A stretch of DNA of 64,000 bases from G963677325 sp963677325 (GTDB lineage Bacteria > Bacteroidota > Bacteroidia > Bacteroidales > Prolixibacteraceae). The notes under the pieces are model-generated. The model worked only from the letters and a program-made list of their open reading frames with translations, had not been told where the DNA came from and did no database searches. The translations under genes were made by a program, and so were the position numbers. Below are positions 8,209 through 18,034 of the stretch, in pieces (the stretch's first letter is position 1; every line of letters begins with the position of its first letter). The DNA lies in assembly GCA_963677325.2 (NCBI GenBank), contig CAXXGM010000007.1, positions 372,001 to 436,000 of the forward strand. The letters run 5' to 3'.

Positions 8209-9552
8209 TTACTGGTTAACTGGAACCTCCCTGATGGAAATGGGGGCCCCGTTTTTCATTCCGACCAGAAAGGAGTCGGGGATTCTTTTTTTAATAATGG
8301 AAAGACTTTTAAGGGCCTCTTTTTTTGAAGAAGATTCAGCGCAATAATATTTGTAATAGCCGGAGATTTTAATTTCCCTGATGTCTTTGATGCCTTTAAA
8401 TAATCGGAAGGCCTTTGATAATTTAACATTTGATGCTGCAATTTGTATGGCATAGGTATACTGATCTTTTGTTTCTGAAGGAGAGGCTTTTTCTTCTCTG
8501 ACCGTTTCCTGATCTTTTTTCTGAGATTTATTTTGATTATTTATTTTACCGGATTCTTCTTTTTTATCATGATTTACTAAAGAGATTTCAGTCTCTTTCA
8601 TTTCAGTTTCTTTGGATTTCAAAGAAGGCTTTGTTTTTTTATTTGTACTAATTTTTTCAGTGTCTTTTTTGGCGGAATCTATTCCATTATTTTCAGGTTC
8701 TTCTCTGATGTTCTTTTTATCTGTTGTGGTAAAGTTTAGCCTGGAATCAAATTTTGTTTTATATTCTTTAACAGATCTGAAGATTGCTGAAGCAATGTTT
8801 TCACGTCCATTTTCGGTCATCAGATAAGCGGCTTCATCTTTATTACTAAGGTACCCGGTTTCAATAAGCACCCTTGGCATTGCAGTCTCCCGCAATACCA
8901 GAAAACCGGCTTGACGGACATCACGATCAGGACGTCCGGCATTCTGTCGGAAAAAATTCTGTACCATTTGGGCAAACAAAAGACTTTGAGAAATATGAGT
9001 ATCCTGTATCATTTCAAAAGAGATATTCGATTCAGGTGAATTAGGATCGTATCCTTCATATCTCTTGGAATAGTCTTCTTCGAGAGTGATAACACTGTTT
9101 TCTTTTCTTTCCACATCAAGATTATCCTGGTTGCGATGCAACCCAAGTACGTATGTTTCAGTTCCTTTTATTTTTGGGCTTTCACAATAATTGGCATGAA
9201 TGGAGATGAACAAATCAGCATTGTGACTGTTGGCAATGACAGACCGTTTGAACAAGGGAACGAAAAAATCTGCATTACGGGTATAAACAACTTTGACCTC
9301 AGGAAGTCCTTTCTTTATAAGATCGCCAAGCCTGAGGGCAATATCAAGAACAATATCCTTTTCCCGTGCCTTCCCGACTACGGCACCCGGGTCCTTCCCT
9401 CCATGACCGGCATCAATGATTACAGTTGACAAACCGGCAGAAGAGCTTTTTTGACTTTTTACAGTTGCAGAAATGGACGAAAACAGAAATATCAATGCAA
9501 GAGTAAGAAGAGAATTCAAGGAAATATTATTAATTTGTCTGCTGAAAATCAT
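8209..9552 (-). CDS. N-acetylmuramoyl-L-alanine amidase with C-terminal SPOR-like domain
   Basis: A 447-residue secreted Amidase_3 enzyme that cuts the bond between MurNAc and the stem peptide and acts in daughter-cell separation. An N-terminal signal peptide (hydrophobic core near 15-28) precedes TVIIDAGHGGKDPGA. Zinc ligands are visible in DAGHGG, in REKD and in ISIHANY, and the catalytic Glu in LIETGYLSNKDEA. A long Lys/Glu/Ser-rich linker (about 275-365) leads to a C-terminal SPOR-like module (YTYAIQIAASNVKLSKAF...) that should bind denuded glycan at the septum. It probably shares a transcript with the downstream MlaD-type gene. Confidence 0.92.
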   Translation of the reverse strand: MIFSRQINNISLNSLLTLALIFLFSSISATVKSQKSSSAGLSTVIIDAGHGGKDPGAVVGKAREKDIVLDIALRLGDLIKKGLPEVKVVYTRNADFFVPLFKRSVIANSHNADLFISIHANYCESPKIKGTETYVLGLHRNQDNLDVERKENSVITLEEDYSKRYEGYDPNSPESNISFEMIQDTHISQSLLFAQMVQNFFRQNAGRPDRDVRQAGFLVLRETAMPRVLIETGYLSNKDEAAYLMTENGRENIASAIFRSVKEYKTKFDSRLNFTTTDKKNIREEPENNGIDSAKKDTEKISTNKKTKPSLKSKETEMKETEISLVNHDKKEESGKINNQNKSQKKDQETVREEKASPSETKDQYTYAIQIAASNVKLSKAFRLFKGIKDIREIKISGYYKYYCAESSSKKEALKSLSIIKKRIPDSFLVGMKNGAPISIREVPVNQ

Positions 9553-9578
9553 TGCCGTAAATAATGGATTAACCTTTA

Positions 9579-9586
9579 CAAAAATA
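9579..9586 (-). promoter_or_regulatory. -7 element of the amidase gene
   Basis: TATTTTTG on the minus strand, 26 nt upstream of the amidase ATG at 9552, in the divergent gap shared with the LptD-like gene. No clear -33 TTG. Confidence 0.4.
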
Positions 9587-9635
9587 ACGCAATAATTTAT
9601 TTTAAAGGGTTAACTGTTTGTAAAATTGGTTTTTT

Positions 9636-9643
9636 TACTTTTG
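9636..9643 (+). promoter_or_regulatory. -7 element of the lptD-like gene
   Basis: TACTTTTG fits TAnnTTTG, 30 nt before the start at 9674. A TTTG at 9617-9620 is only 15 nt upstream, shorter than the usual spacing. Confidence 0.4.
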
Positions 9644-9673
9644 CCCATTATATCTTAATACGATATTGAACTT

Positions 9674-12352
9674 TTGAGAAAGGAAAAATTATTAAATATT
9701 GCCTGCATTTTAATCCTGCTGATATACAGTAATGCTTTCGGACAACAAAGAAGAAAGACTAATTCAACTACTGATCAACAAAGGAAAAGTTCTGTTCAGG
9801 ATACTCTCAGGAAGGTTTCTCCCGGGGCTGCCGGGACATTGAAATTATCCCGTGACAGCCTTGCAACAGATTCTATTTCCACCAAAGAGGATTCCGGATT
9901 TGATGCAGAAGTGACTTACCGGGCGGACGGATACATCACTTTAGTACAGGATAGTACCGGTAATAAAGTGCTGATGTACAAAAATGCATACGTCAAATAC
10001 AAAGATATTGAGCTGAAAGCGGATTACATTGAACTCAACCGGGACAGTAATTTGGTTTATGCAATCGGTAAACCGGATTCAACGGGTCAAATTGTAGGTA
10101 AACCTGTATTTATTCAGGGAAGTGATAAATTCGAAGCGGATGAAATAAGATATAATTTTAAGACAAAAAAAGGAATTGTCTATGGGGTTGTTACAGAGAA
10201 GGAGGGGGGTTTTATCCACAGCGGCCGGACCAAACTCGTAAATGATTCTACCTATAACCTGGTTAATGGGAAATATACTACCTGTAATGCTCCTCATCCT
10301 CATTTCTATCTTGAAATGACTAAAGCCAAGGTTCTGTCGGGCAAGAAAATTGTGACAGGACCTGCGTATCTGGTAGTGGAAGATTTGCCGATATATTTTG
10401 TGTTTGTGCCTTTTGGTTTCTTCCCTTATACTTCAAAATATTCATCGGGAATCCTGGTTCCGTCTTATGGTGAAGAAGTCACGAGAGGTTTTTTTCTGCG
10501 TGATTTGGGTTATTATTGGGCGGCGAGCGATTATTTCGATGCAGCTATCAAGGGGGATTTATACTCCTTAGGTTCACGAGGGATAAAATTCCATAGTAAT
10601 TACAGGCTTAGATACCGTTACAGCGGCGGATTTGATATGAAATTTTATAAAAATGTATTTGGTGACAAGGGTTTACCCGATTACAGGACGCAAAATGATT
10701 TCGCAATAACCTGGAATCATTCCATGGATTCAAAAGCAAGTCCGAGCCAGACATTTAGTGCAAGTGTCGATTTTTCAACAAGCTCTTATGATCAGTATAA
10801 TTCATACATTGCCCGAAATATTCTCACCAATACAAAGCAATCGAGTATTTCCTATTCCAAAAGATGGGAAAATTCACCCTTTTCAATGTCCGGCAACCTG
10901 CGGCATTCGCAGAACAGCCGTGATACCACGATAAGCCTTACTTTGCCCCAGTTAACTTTTAATATGACCAGGATTTATCCTTTTAAACCAAAATACAGCT
11001 CAGGTAAAGAAAAATGGTATGAAAAAATCGGGTTGACTTATTCTTTGGATATGCAAAATACGATCAATACCAAAGAAAACAAACTAATGTCTTCTTCTTT
11101 AATCAAAGACTGGAAAAATGGTGTAAGGCAAAGTATTCCTATCAGTACTTCATTTAAAGCTCTTAAGTTTATTACGATTAGTCCATCCTTTAATTATAAT
11201 GAGCGATGGTATACCCAACAAATCCGGAAAAGCTATAATGAACAATTGAAGCAGGTTGTTGTCAGTGATACAGTGTATGGTTTTACAAGAGATTATGATT
11301 ACTCGATGAGCGTTGGGGCGTCTACTAAAATTTATGGTAATTACCAGCCATTAAATCCAAATTCAAGTATTAAGGGTATCCGGCACGTAATGACTCCGAG
11401 TATCAGTTTCAGCCTTAGACCCGATTTCAGTAATCCTAATTTTGGGATGTACGAAACCATCGAGTACTTTGATTCAAACGGCAGGCCGGTGAGTCTCCGG
11501 TATCCGGTCCATGAAGGTTCAATTTATGGTACTGCCGGGGCGGGGAAATCAGGATCCATCGGTTTTAGTTTGAACAACACGCTGGAAATGAAGAAATTGA
11601 ATTTGAAAGATACCACCAGTACCGAGACAGAAAAAAAAATAAGTCTACTGGATCAGTTGTCCTTTTCAGGTTCCTACAATCTGGCTGCTGATTCACTGAA
11701 TTTGTCCAATATCAACGTTGCTGCACGTACAAAACTTGCGGGAATCGATGTGAATTTTGGAGCTATTCTGGATCCCTATGCTTTTGAAAATGGCCATCTG
11801 ATTAATCAGTATGAAATAATAAAGAATGGCCGGCTTGCCAGATTAACCAGTGCCAACTTATCTTTTGGTTTGTCATTCAGTTCTAAAGCAGACAAGGATA
11901 AAACGAAAAAAACTGAAACAAGTGATGCTGCTGCCATTAAGCAACAACAGGAAATTGAAGAACAAAATAGGCGTCAGCAGGTTGGGGAAATACCTGAATA
12001 TGCCGATTTCAGTGTGCCCTGGGATATACGGTTTGATTACAGTTTCCGTTACAGCAGGCCTAATCCTTCTGTAAAGCCTAACATTACTCAGACCGTTGAT
12101 TTTAATGGGAACGTGAATCTTACAAAACAATGGAAGGTTGGCTTTTCGTCCGGTATTGACATCCAAAAAATGGATCTGACCTTTACTCAGTTGAATATTT
12201 TCAGGGATTTGCACTGTATGCAGATGTCATTGAATTTGATTCCCTTTGGTTTCAGGCAGAGTTACTCTTTTACTATAAGAGCTACATCACAGCTTTTGAA
12301 GGATCTTAAAGTGACGAAGAATCAGAGTTTTTATGATCGGGCACAATTTTAA
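9674..12352 (+). CDS. lptD: LptD-like LPS-assembly outer-membrane protein
   Basis: An 892-residue protein with a signal peptide (ILILLIYSNAFG, cleavage near residue 23). An N-terminal OstA-type repeat region follows (about 80-215: LKADYIELNRDSNLVYAIG..., FEADEIRYNFKTKKGIVYG), then a long beta-rich barrel to the C-terminus. LptD inserts LPS in the outer leaflet with LptE. The alternating aromatic/polar pattern and the YFVFVPFGFFPYTSKYSSGI block near 243 fit Bacteroidota LptD. The only start in frame before an upstream stop is TTG at 9674, so a non-ATG start is likely. It is divergent from the amidase and convergent with the HD-domain gene. Confidence 0.85.
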   Translation: MRKEKLLNIACILILLIYSNAFGQQRRKTNSTTDQQRKSSVQDTLRKVSPGAAGTLKLSRDSLATDSISTKEDSGFDAEVTYRADGYITLVQDSTGNKVLMYKNAYVKYKDIELKADYIELNRDSNLVYAIGKPDSTGQIVGKPVFIQGSDKFEADEIRYNFKTKKGIVYGVVTEKEGGFIHSGRTKLVNDSTYNLVNGKYTTCNAPHPHFYLEMTKAKVLSGKKIVTGPAYLVVEDLPIYFVFVPFGFFPYTSKYSSGILVPSYGEEVTRGFFLRDLGYYWAASDYFDAAIKGDLYSLGSRGIKFHSNYRLRYRYSGGFDMKFYKNVFGDKGLPDYRTQNDFAITWNHSMDSKASPSQTFSASVDFSTSSYDQYNSYIARNILTNTKQSSISYSKRWENSPFSMSGNLRHSQNSRDTTISLTLPQLTFNMTRIYPFKPKYSSGKEKWYEKIGLTYSLDMQNTINTKENKLMSSSLIKDWKNGVRQSIPISTSFKALKFITISPSFNYNERWYTQQIRKSYNEQLKQVVVSDTVYGFTRDYDYSMSVGASTKIYGNYQPLNPNSSIKGIRHVMTPSISFSLRPDFSNPNFGMYETIEYFDSNGRPVSLRYPVHEGSIYGTAGAGKSGSIGFSLNNTLEMKKLNLKDTTSTETEKKISLLDQLSFSGSYNLAADSLNLSNINVAARTKLAGIDVNFGAILDPYAFENGHLINQYEIIKNGRLARLTSANLSFGLSFSSKADKDKTKKTETSDAAAIKQQQEIEEQNRRQQVGEIPEYADFSVPWDIRFDYSFRYSRPNPSVKPNITQTVDFNGNVNLTKQWKVGFSSGIDIQKMDLTFTQLNIFRDLHCMQMSLNLIPFGFRQSYSFTIRATSQLLKDLKVTKNQSFYDRAQF

Positions 12353-12364
12353 ATTGTAATCATT

Positions 12365-12904
12365 TTAATTGAAGATCAGGCACCATTCATTAAATCGCCG
12401 GATATGATTTTCACCAAAGCGCGTTACCGATTTCCTTACCTCTTCCAATGATTTTTCTTTTGTTAATCCATCACTTTTCGAGAAGAAAGTGTCCGCAAAG
12501 CAGATAATCTGCTCCTCTATCGACACGGGAATGTAATCGCGTAAAGGAAGAGGAAGATTATTGGAAATGACCTCTTGGGTGGTAATGCCTACACCGATGT
12601 GTCTTTCGCAAACGAGTGCATGCTCAGGAAATCCTTCGGCAATAAGAAGTTCACTGCCAAGATAACCGTGGCAAAGGTAAGGATAATCTCCATAGCAATA
12701 TAATTGGGGAGAATTCGTCTTGAAAATGCCTATATCATGCAACATGGAAGCTTCAAAAATAAATTTAGAGTCTGCAAGAAGTTCTTTATGTTGGTCGGCT
12801 ATTCTCAATGCTTTTTCTGTAACCGCTTTGCAATGTGTCACGAGAATATCGTAGGATTTGGAACCTGGTTTGTAATATTTTGAAATAATTTCCAGTGGAT
12901 CCAT
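12365..12904 (-). CDS. HD-domain metal-dependent phosphohydrolase
   Basis: A 179-residue HD-superfamily protein. The histidine at about residue 24 (ILVTHCKAV), the HDIG pair at 56-57 and further His/Asp residues (YLCHGYLG, CERHIGVG, CFADTF) give the expected metal-site order. Such proteins hydrolyse phosphate esters, often of nucleotides, but no substrate can be named. The stop lies 12 nt from that of the convergent lptD-like gene, with no separate terminator visible. Confidence 0.85.
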   Translation of the reverse strand: MDPLEIISKYYKPGSKSYDILVTHCKAVTEKALRIADQHKELLADSKFIFEASMLHDIGIFKTNSPQLYCYGDYPYLCHGYLGSELLIAEGFPEHALVCERHIGVGITTQEVISNNLPLPLRDYIPVSIEEQIICFADTFFSKSDGLTKEKSLEEVRKSVTRFGENHIRRFNEWCLIFN

Positions 12905-13024
12905 TGTATCGTATTTTTAAAAAAATGACCTGAATATTTTAGAGGACTAAAAATAATGAATTAATCTTATGGACAAATACCTTATTAGAGCTATTTTTAA
13001 GGCCTTATTTGAAAGGACAGATAA

Positions 13025-15574
13025 ATGAGCGATAAATTTGAGATGGTGCCTAAAAAATTTCAGGCTGGAATTGAAGCCCTGAAAAAGGGAAAGACAGAGA
13101 AAGGTCTTAGACGAATCAATGATGCATTAAAAGAGAAATATAAACCGGCGATGCTGTTCCTTGATATATTTCTTCAGAACAGGAACGTTGATGAGGCTCT
13201 GTCTGCTTACGAAGATTTTATGAAGGCAGGCTTTGCTGAGGCCAGCTTTGCGATCGGCAAAATGTACTATGAAGGGAATGGCCGTGAATTATCCGGTGAA
13301 AAATCAGTTCCGTTTTTTCTTGAATCTGCGAGGGAAGGCGGAGTTCCGGCTTGTAATTTTATCGGTGAAATCCGTGAAAACGGGAAAGGTCTTTCAATCG
13401 ATATGAAAAAGGCCTTTGAATGGTATGAACGTGGAGCCGAAAGAGGGGATACAATAGCCAAATATAACTATGGACGCCTTCTCCGTACAGGAGACGGGGG
13501 GTATAAGGATCTTGAGGATGCTGTGGATAACTGGTATGATTCTGCAAAGGCAGGTTATCCCCCTTCCATGTATAAAATAGGAGAGATTTTCGAAATTGGA
13601 CTTACGGTTCCAATTAAACCTGCCAAAGCTTTTGAATGGTACTTAAAATCTGCTGAAAAAGATTATGAACCCGCTTTTGAAAAAGTCGGAATAATGCTTT
13701 ACGAGGGCACAGGGCCCGAAAAGAATCTTGAATCAGCCTTTAGTTGGTTGTCAAAAATAAAAGATCCGGTCTCGTCTCAGGTTTCCCTTATCCTTGGGAA
13801 GATGTATTTTGAAGGACTTGGCACGGAGAAAAATACTGATAAATCGAAGGAATATCTTCTTCAGGCAGCGAATGCTGATTACGTTGAAGCCATTTATCTG
13901 GTAGGTTGTATTCTTGATGAAAAGAATGATCCGGATGCCATCAACTGGTATCAGCGTGCCGCGGATAAAGGAAATGCAGAGGCTCAGGCTGCCCTGGCCG
14001 GAGTATACTTAAAGAAATCGGAAGAAGAGGGTTTGGAATGGTTGCAGAAAGCTGCATTGAACGGGAATGGTGAAGCAATGTATCGTCTGGGACAAAAATA
14101 TGAAACAGGTGATGAATTAGAGCTTAACACTAAAACTGCTGTGGATTATTACCGTCGGGCCGCAGAAAAGGGAATACTTGAAGCACAATATAAATATGCC
14201 AGTATTTGTCTGGCAGGAGAATTGATTGAAAAAGACGTACACGCTGCCGCTGATTATTTTAACCGTGCTGCAGAGGGTGGACATCCAAGAGCCGCTTATC
14301 TGGTTGGCATAATTCATGAAAAAGGTCTTGCTTTCTGGTCAGATAAGGAAAAGGCTTCAGAATGGTTTCTGAAGGCTGCTGAGAAAGGAGTTCCCGGAGC
14401 TATGTTCAGGCTTGGTGTATATTCTGAAAATGGAATTACTGTGCCGCAGGATTTTTCTAAAGCTATTCAATGGTATGAGAAGTCTGCTAACCTTGATTAT
14501 GCCAGGGCCATTTTCAACTTGGGTGTAATGTATGAAGCGGGTCGTGGAACAGTCCCTGATATGAATAGGGCTGTGAAACAATATGAGCAAGCAGCAGAAA
14601 TGGGAATAGCTGAAGCAATGAACAACCTGGGGAACGCCTATCATCAGGGCAAAGGGATTGAGGCTAATCCTGTCGCAGCGATGGAATGGTACCGTAAAGC
14701 TGATAAAGCAGGTTTTTATCTTGGAACCTATAACCTTGGAGTCTTGTATTATTTTGGTGACGCAGGTGAAAAGGATCTTGTTAAGGCTTTCGAATGCTTC
14801 TCGCGGGCAGCTGAAGCTGATTATCCTCAGGCATATTATAATCTGGCCGGCATGTATTATTTTGGTGAAGGTACCGGAATAAACATGGAAAGTGCTTTTG
14901 AAATGTACAAAAAATCCGCCGAGCTTGGATTTGCTGAGGCTTGGAATAATCTTGGTGATATGTATCTCTCGGGTGAGGGAACGGAAAAGAATATCGATAG
15001 TGCAGTTCATTGTTTTGAAAAATCTGCTGATAACGGGAATGATGAAGCAAGATATGAATTGGGACACCTGTTCTATTCCACGTTAGGATATAAGGATTTT
15101 AACCGGGCTATCAGATATCTTGAACCTGCTGCCAAAAATGGATATGCTCCGGCAGCAAATCTAATGGCGGTAATACTTGTCTCCAGGGAATCAATAAGCA
15201 GAGATGCCTCACAGGCCTGGAAATGGTTCGATCGTGCTGCAAACAACGGAATGGCAGTGGCCAGAGTGAACATGGCCACTTTCCTTAAAAATGGAGAAAA
15301 TGGATCACCTGACCTGCAGAAAGCTTGGAATATTCTTGATGATCTTGTTCGGGATGAGCACAGCGGAATTGCAGCTTACTATCTTGGATTACTTATGTTA
15401 TCTAAAGGAGATAACGATCAAAAGGAAGCTGCCGAGCTGATTGAACTGGCAGCTAAAAACGACTGGAAACCGGCTGTGGAACTTCTTAAACGTGAGAAGT
15501 TGCCCTCTGGCAGCGAAGCTCTCGAATTATGGGGAGATTATATAATATCTTCGGTTGCTGCCGATGAAGAGTAA
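13025..15574 (+). CDS. Large Sel1-repeat (TPR-like) protein
   Basis: An 849-residue protein made almost entirely of about twenty Sel1-like repeats. Each is ~36 residues with the pattern A-x-x-x-L-G-x-x-Y-x-x-G...A-x-x-W-Y-x-K-A-A-x-x-G, for example AIFNLGVMYEAGRGTVPDMN. These alpha-solenoids mediate protein-protein contacts in signalling and secretion. No signal peptide, membrane segment or catalytic domain is visible, so it should be cytoplasmic and act as a scaffold. The DNA repeats make this gene prone to copy-number change by recombination. It precedes a 1.2-kb gene-free region and its partners are unknown. Confidence 0.9.
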   Translation: MSDKFEMVPKKFQAGIEALKKGKTEKGLRRINDALKEKYKPAMLFLDIFLQNRNVDEALSAYEDFMKAGFAEASFAIGKMYYEGNGRELSGEKSVPFFLESAREGGVPACNFIGEIRENGKGLSIDMKKAFEWYERGAERGDTIAKYNYGRLLRTGDGGYKDLEDAVDNWYDSAKAGYPPSMYKIGEIFEIGLTVPIKPAKAFEWYLKSAEKDYEPAFEKVGIMLYEGTGPEKNLESAFSWLSKIKDPVSSQVSLILGKMYFEGLGTEKNTDKSKEYLLQAANADYVEAIYLVGCILDEKNDPDAINWYQRAADKGNAEAQAALAGVYLKKSEEEGLEWLQKAALNGNGEAMYRLGQKYETGDELELNTKTAVDYYRRAAEKGILEAQYKYASICLAGELIEKDVHAAADYFNRAAEGGHPRAAYLVGIIHEKGLAFWSDKEKASEWFLKAAEKGVPGAMFRLGVYSENGITVPQDFSKAIQWYEKSANLDYARAIFNLGVMYEAGRGTVPDMNRAVKQYEQAAEMGIAEAMNNLGNAYHQGKGIEANPVAAMEWYRKADKAGFYLGTYNLGVLYYFGDAGEKDLVKAFECFSRAAEADYPQAYYNLAGMYYFGEGTGINMESAFEMYKKSAELGFAEAWNNLGDMYLSGEGTEKNIDSAVHCFEKSADNGNDEARYELGHLFYSTLGYKDFNRAIRYLEPAAKNGYAPAANLMAVILVSRESISRDASQAWKWFDRAANNGMAVARVNMATFLKNGENGSPDLQKAWNILDDLVRDEHSGIAAYYLGLLMLSKGDNDQKEAAELIELAAKNDWKPAVELLKREKLPSGSEALELWGDYIISSVAADEE

Positions 15575-15775
15575 ATTATCATTATAGTTTGATTTCGGGT
15601 ACTCTGTAAATTTAATTGAACAGTCATTAAACTTCTCTCCTTTTGAGGATGTAAAAATGAACATTGTTCCCAAAATACTTAAAAATAGAATAAAACAGAG
15701 AATTAAAAGTCCCCTGCATGGAGTATTGTCGGGGACTAAAGGCTAAATTTACTAAAACTAAAGAAAAGGACTTAC

Positions 15776-16180
15776 TAACCTGAGTTCGATCTAAGCAATA
15801 GATTAGGTAAATCTTAGTTGTTTGAGTGCTAATGTTGTTTCCTATAACCTGATCTAATAAAAACACCTCAGTAGATGGTATTAATTTTACCCTTTCACTA
15901 ACCTAATTACCTGATTAAATTAACCTGAGTTCGACCTAAGTAATGGATAACCTAATCTGTCGAAAACACCTTAGTAGCTGATGGAATCCCCCCCCCCTTA
16001 TTTTACCTAATTACCTTTTGGTTTAATAAATTGAGGAATAAAATTAGATGCTAGGTTAGATGTCAAGGGATTTCAATCAGCTACTAAGGTGTTTTCGATC
16101 CTTATTAGGTTACAAAAACAAAATTCGAAAGCAAATAACCAAGCGTTACTATATTTATTTCTTAGATCGAACTCAGGTTA
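15776..16180. repeat. Nested inverted repeat with 20-bp perfect ends (MITE-like)
   Basis: The ends TAACCTGAGTTCGATCTAAG (15776-15795) and its exact reverse complement (16161-16180) enclose 405 bp. Inside, a second perfect 23-bp inverted pair lies at 15960-15982 and 16076-16098 (core AACACCTTAGTAGCTGAT). A further direct copy of the end sequence with one change is at 15921-15940, and a partial copy of the inner motif at 15859-15878. The layout reads as three modules of ~70-115 bp with the same start and end and variable middles: two direct, one inverted. There is no ORF. The 20-mer also occurs with one mismatch at 59961-59980. Confidence 0.75.
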
Positions 16181-16431
16181 CTACTTTCCAAATAACGTTC
16201 TACCTTTCTGTTTCTATTTCATCATCGTGATCAAAACCCCTGTCATGACCGGGAAGTCTGTGCCGACGGCGCTCACGTTCATCATGGTGTCGCTCCAATC
16301 TGTTTCTGTGGTCATAATCACTCTTTATTATTTGTGTTTTCCATCTAAGTAAGGAGAATAAATTGATGTCGTATTTTACAATCTTTTTGTTATTTAACAA
16401 TAATATGCCCAAATTTCACATGGACTCTCCT

Positions 16432-16475
16432 CGTATTAAGTCCGTATTCGGTTCGTACCAGGTTCGTCCCGGCTT
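16432..16475. repeat. 11-nt-period intergenic repeat, locus B
   Basis: Four consecutive 11-mers each beginning CGT: CGTATTAAGTC, CGTATTCGGTT, CGTACCAGGTT, CGTCCCGGCTT, followed by a T run. It lies in the gene-free stretch between the Sel1 and stress-protein genes. The remainder of 16181-16773 holds no supported gene. Confidence 0.55.
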
Positions 16476-16773
16476 TTTTAAAGAGAACTTACATAATATA
16501 ACAAAATGGAATTCATTTCTAAAAAAAATCGTCAATCTAAAATTGGACGTCATTTCATATACATATTTTCATTTATAATCAAATATCTTCTGTCATCTTT
16601 TCAAAGATTATGCCATTCCAGCTTGCTTTTTGTATTCCCTGTTATCTAATTTTAAATTATCGAGGTTATTCAACTCATTTTATTTTAATTTGTATGGTAT
16701 ATTTAATTAATCAAAAATTTATTCCGGAATCTGTCTTCGTGTGATTCGTCCAAATTCTTGTAATTAGTGCTTT

Positions 16774-17586
16774 ATGGAAAATGGAGAACAGAAAATATTT
16801 GTTTGGTGTGATTTCTCTCCTGAAATGGATTGCGCAATTGAACACGGATTGACGATTGCTTCCATCCTGGGTAAAGAACTATGTCTTTTTCATATCTGGA
16901 CAAAAAAGCTGCACGAAAATATTGATATGGCAGAGGCTAAACTCCGCGGTATTGTTGCAGGACTTGTAAAAAGATCGCCGAATATCAGAATGCATTACTT
17001 CGTCAGAAAGGGACATTTGCAGGATTTGCTGACTGATCTGGCTGAGCTTTATGATTGTATCCTATTGGTTGCTCATAAAAATGCCACTTCAGAAATTCTC
17101 CCGGATCTGAAAGATTCTGGTTTCCCGTTTCTTTTTATTTCATCCAGAAGCAATATTGAAATGATTTATCGTAAAATAGTTGTTCCTGTTGGATATATGA
17201 AGAAGAGTAAGGACCTAGCACTTTGGGCCAGCTACCTTAGCCGCCATAATGGTGCCACAATAGATATTTATACTGCCTCGGAATCTTCATCGGATGATAT
17301 GAAAGATGTGAAAAGCAATCTTTTTTCTATTCAGAGGTTGTACAGTAAATTCAATTTCCCTTTTGAAGTGATTGAGAGCCATTCTCCAACCTGGCGTCTT
17401 CAGAAGAATGCACTTTCACATACTCTTAGCCTGAAAAGCGGGCTTCTGATTATCTCGGTCAGCTATAAAACCACTTTTGTCGATCGTCTGATGGGATTAA
17501 CAGAAGAAAAGGTAATCGAAAAATCGGAAGACCTTTCAATCATGTGTGTCAATTCTCATCGTGATTTCTACACTTTCTGCGGCTGA
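16774..17586 (+). CDS. Universal stress protein family (two-domain)
   Basis: A 270-residue protein that reads as two Usp-like alpha/beta domains. The first (about 5-130) begins KIFVWCDFSPEMDCAIEHGL. The second (about 132-265) begins YRKIVVPVGYMKKSKDLALWASYLS. Usp domains often bind ATP, but the usual G-2x-G-9x-G(S/T) ATP loop is not recognisable here, so nucleotide binding is uncertain. Bacteroidota carry many divergent two-domain Usp proteins linked to stress and energy state. It is isolated between long intergenic regions and upstream of the nuo operon. Confidence 0.75.
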   Translation: MENGEQKIFVWCDFSPEMDCAIEHGLTIASILGKELCLFHIWTKKLHENIDMAEAKLRGIVAGLVKRSPNIRMHYFVRKGHLQDLLTDLAELYDCILLVAHKNATSEILPDLKDSGFPFLFISSRSNIEMIYRKIVVPVGYMKKSKDLALWASYLSRHNGATIDIYTASESSSDDMKDVKSNLFSIQRLYSKFNFPFEVIESHSPTWRLQKNALSHTLSLKSGLLIISVSYKTTFVDRLMGLTEEKVIEKSEDLSIMCVNSHRDFYTFCG

Positions 17587-17600
17587 ATTCTTCCCCGGTG

Positions 17601-17658
17601 TTTGTTCGCTCTATGTTCGCTCTTTATTCGCTTGGCAAGCGTAAAATGAGCGAATATT
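17601..17658. repeat. 11-nt-period intergenic repeat, locus C
   Basis: Three 11-mers TTTGTTCGCTC, TATGTTCGCTC, TTTATTCGCTT (17601-17633) are followed by two in the opposite sense, AAGCGTAAAAT and GAGCGAATATT (17637-17658), making an imperfect hairpin. The lead-in CCGGTGTTT also precedes locus D at 46905. The rest of 17587-18034 has no gene; a -7 element for nuoA lies near its end. Confidence 0.55.
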
Positions 17659-17952
17659 ATCTGGACAAACTGTGATGAAACACCGCTGATGTTATGCCCT
17701 GCTTTTTTCTTTTCTTCGTAAAAAATTACTGTTTTCAGCGGTCAAACATTCATTATTTTAAACTCATCACCTTCCAAATCGCGTCGGCGGATTCGTTTGA
17801 AAATTAACTCTTTTTTCACATGAACAATTTCCTTGGTAGGTAATTCAAAGTAAATCAGCTGTTTAAAAACATTATAATCTAAATATATAGCTATGTTAAT
17901 GTGAATTTATAAAAAAATCGATCAAAAGCTATGCTTAAATGAGATAAATCTA

Positions 17953-17960
17953 TACTTTTG
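17953..17960 (+). promoter_or_regulatory. -7 element of the nuo operon
   Basis: TACTTTTG matches TAnnTTTG and lies 74 nt upstream of the nuoA ATG. No matching TTG is at -33. It is the only good candidate in front of the operon. Confidence 0.45.
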
Positions 17961-18034
17961 GCGCGTGAAATTCCGGGTATGTTTTCCGGCATGATAAAAG
18001 ATCAGAGGAATATTATAAATCAGATAAATCAGAT

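Noticed and set aside
15708..15737. AGTCCCC / GGGGACT hairpin after the Sel1 gene as a terminator
   Set aside because: Seven-bp stem with a long loop and no T tract; too weak to call.
15776..16180. CRISPR-like interpretation of the repeated motifs
   Set aside because: Repeats are few, inverted and with unequal spacing; no cas genes are nearby.
16200..16412. 70-codon minus-strand ORF ending in an Arg/His/Asp-rich tail (HHDERERRRHRLPGHDRG)
   Set aside because: Composition of the tail is suggestive of a decayed gene, but the N-terminal part runs through A+T-rich DNA, there is no promoter or neighbour, and no family was recognised.
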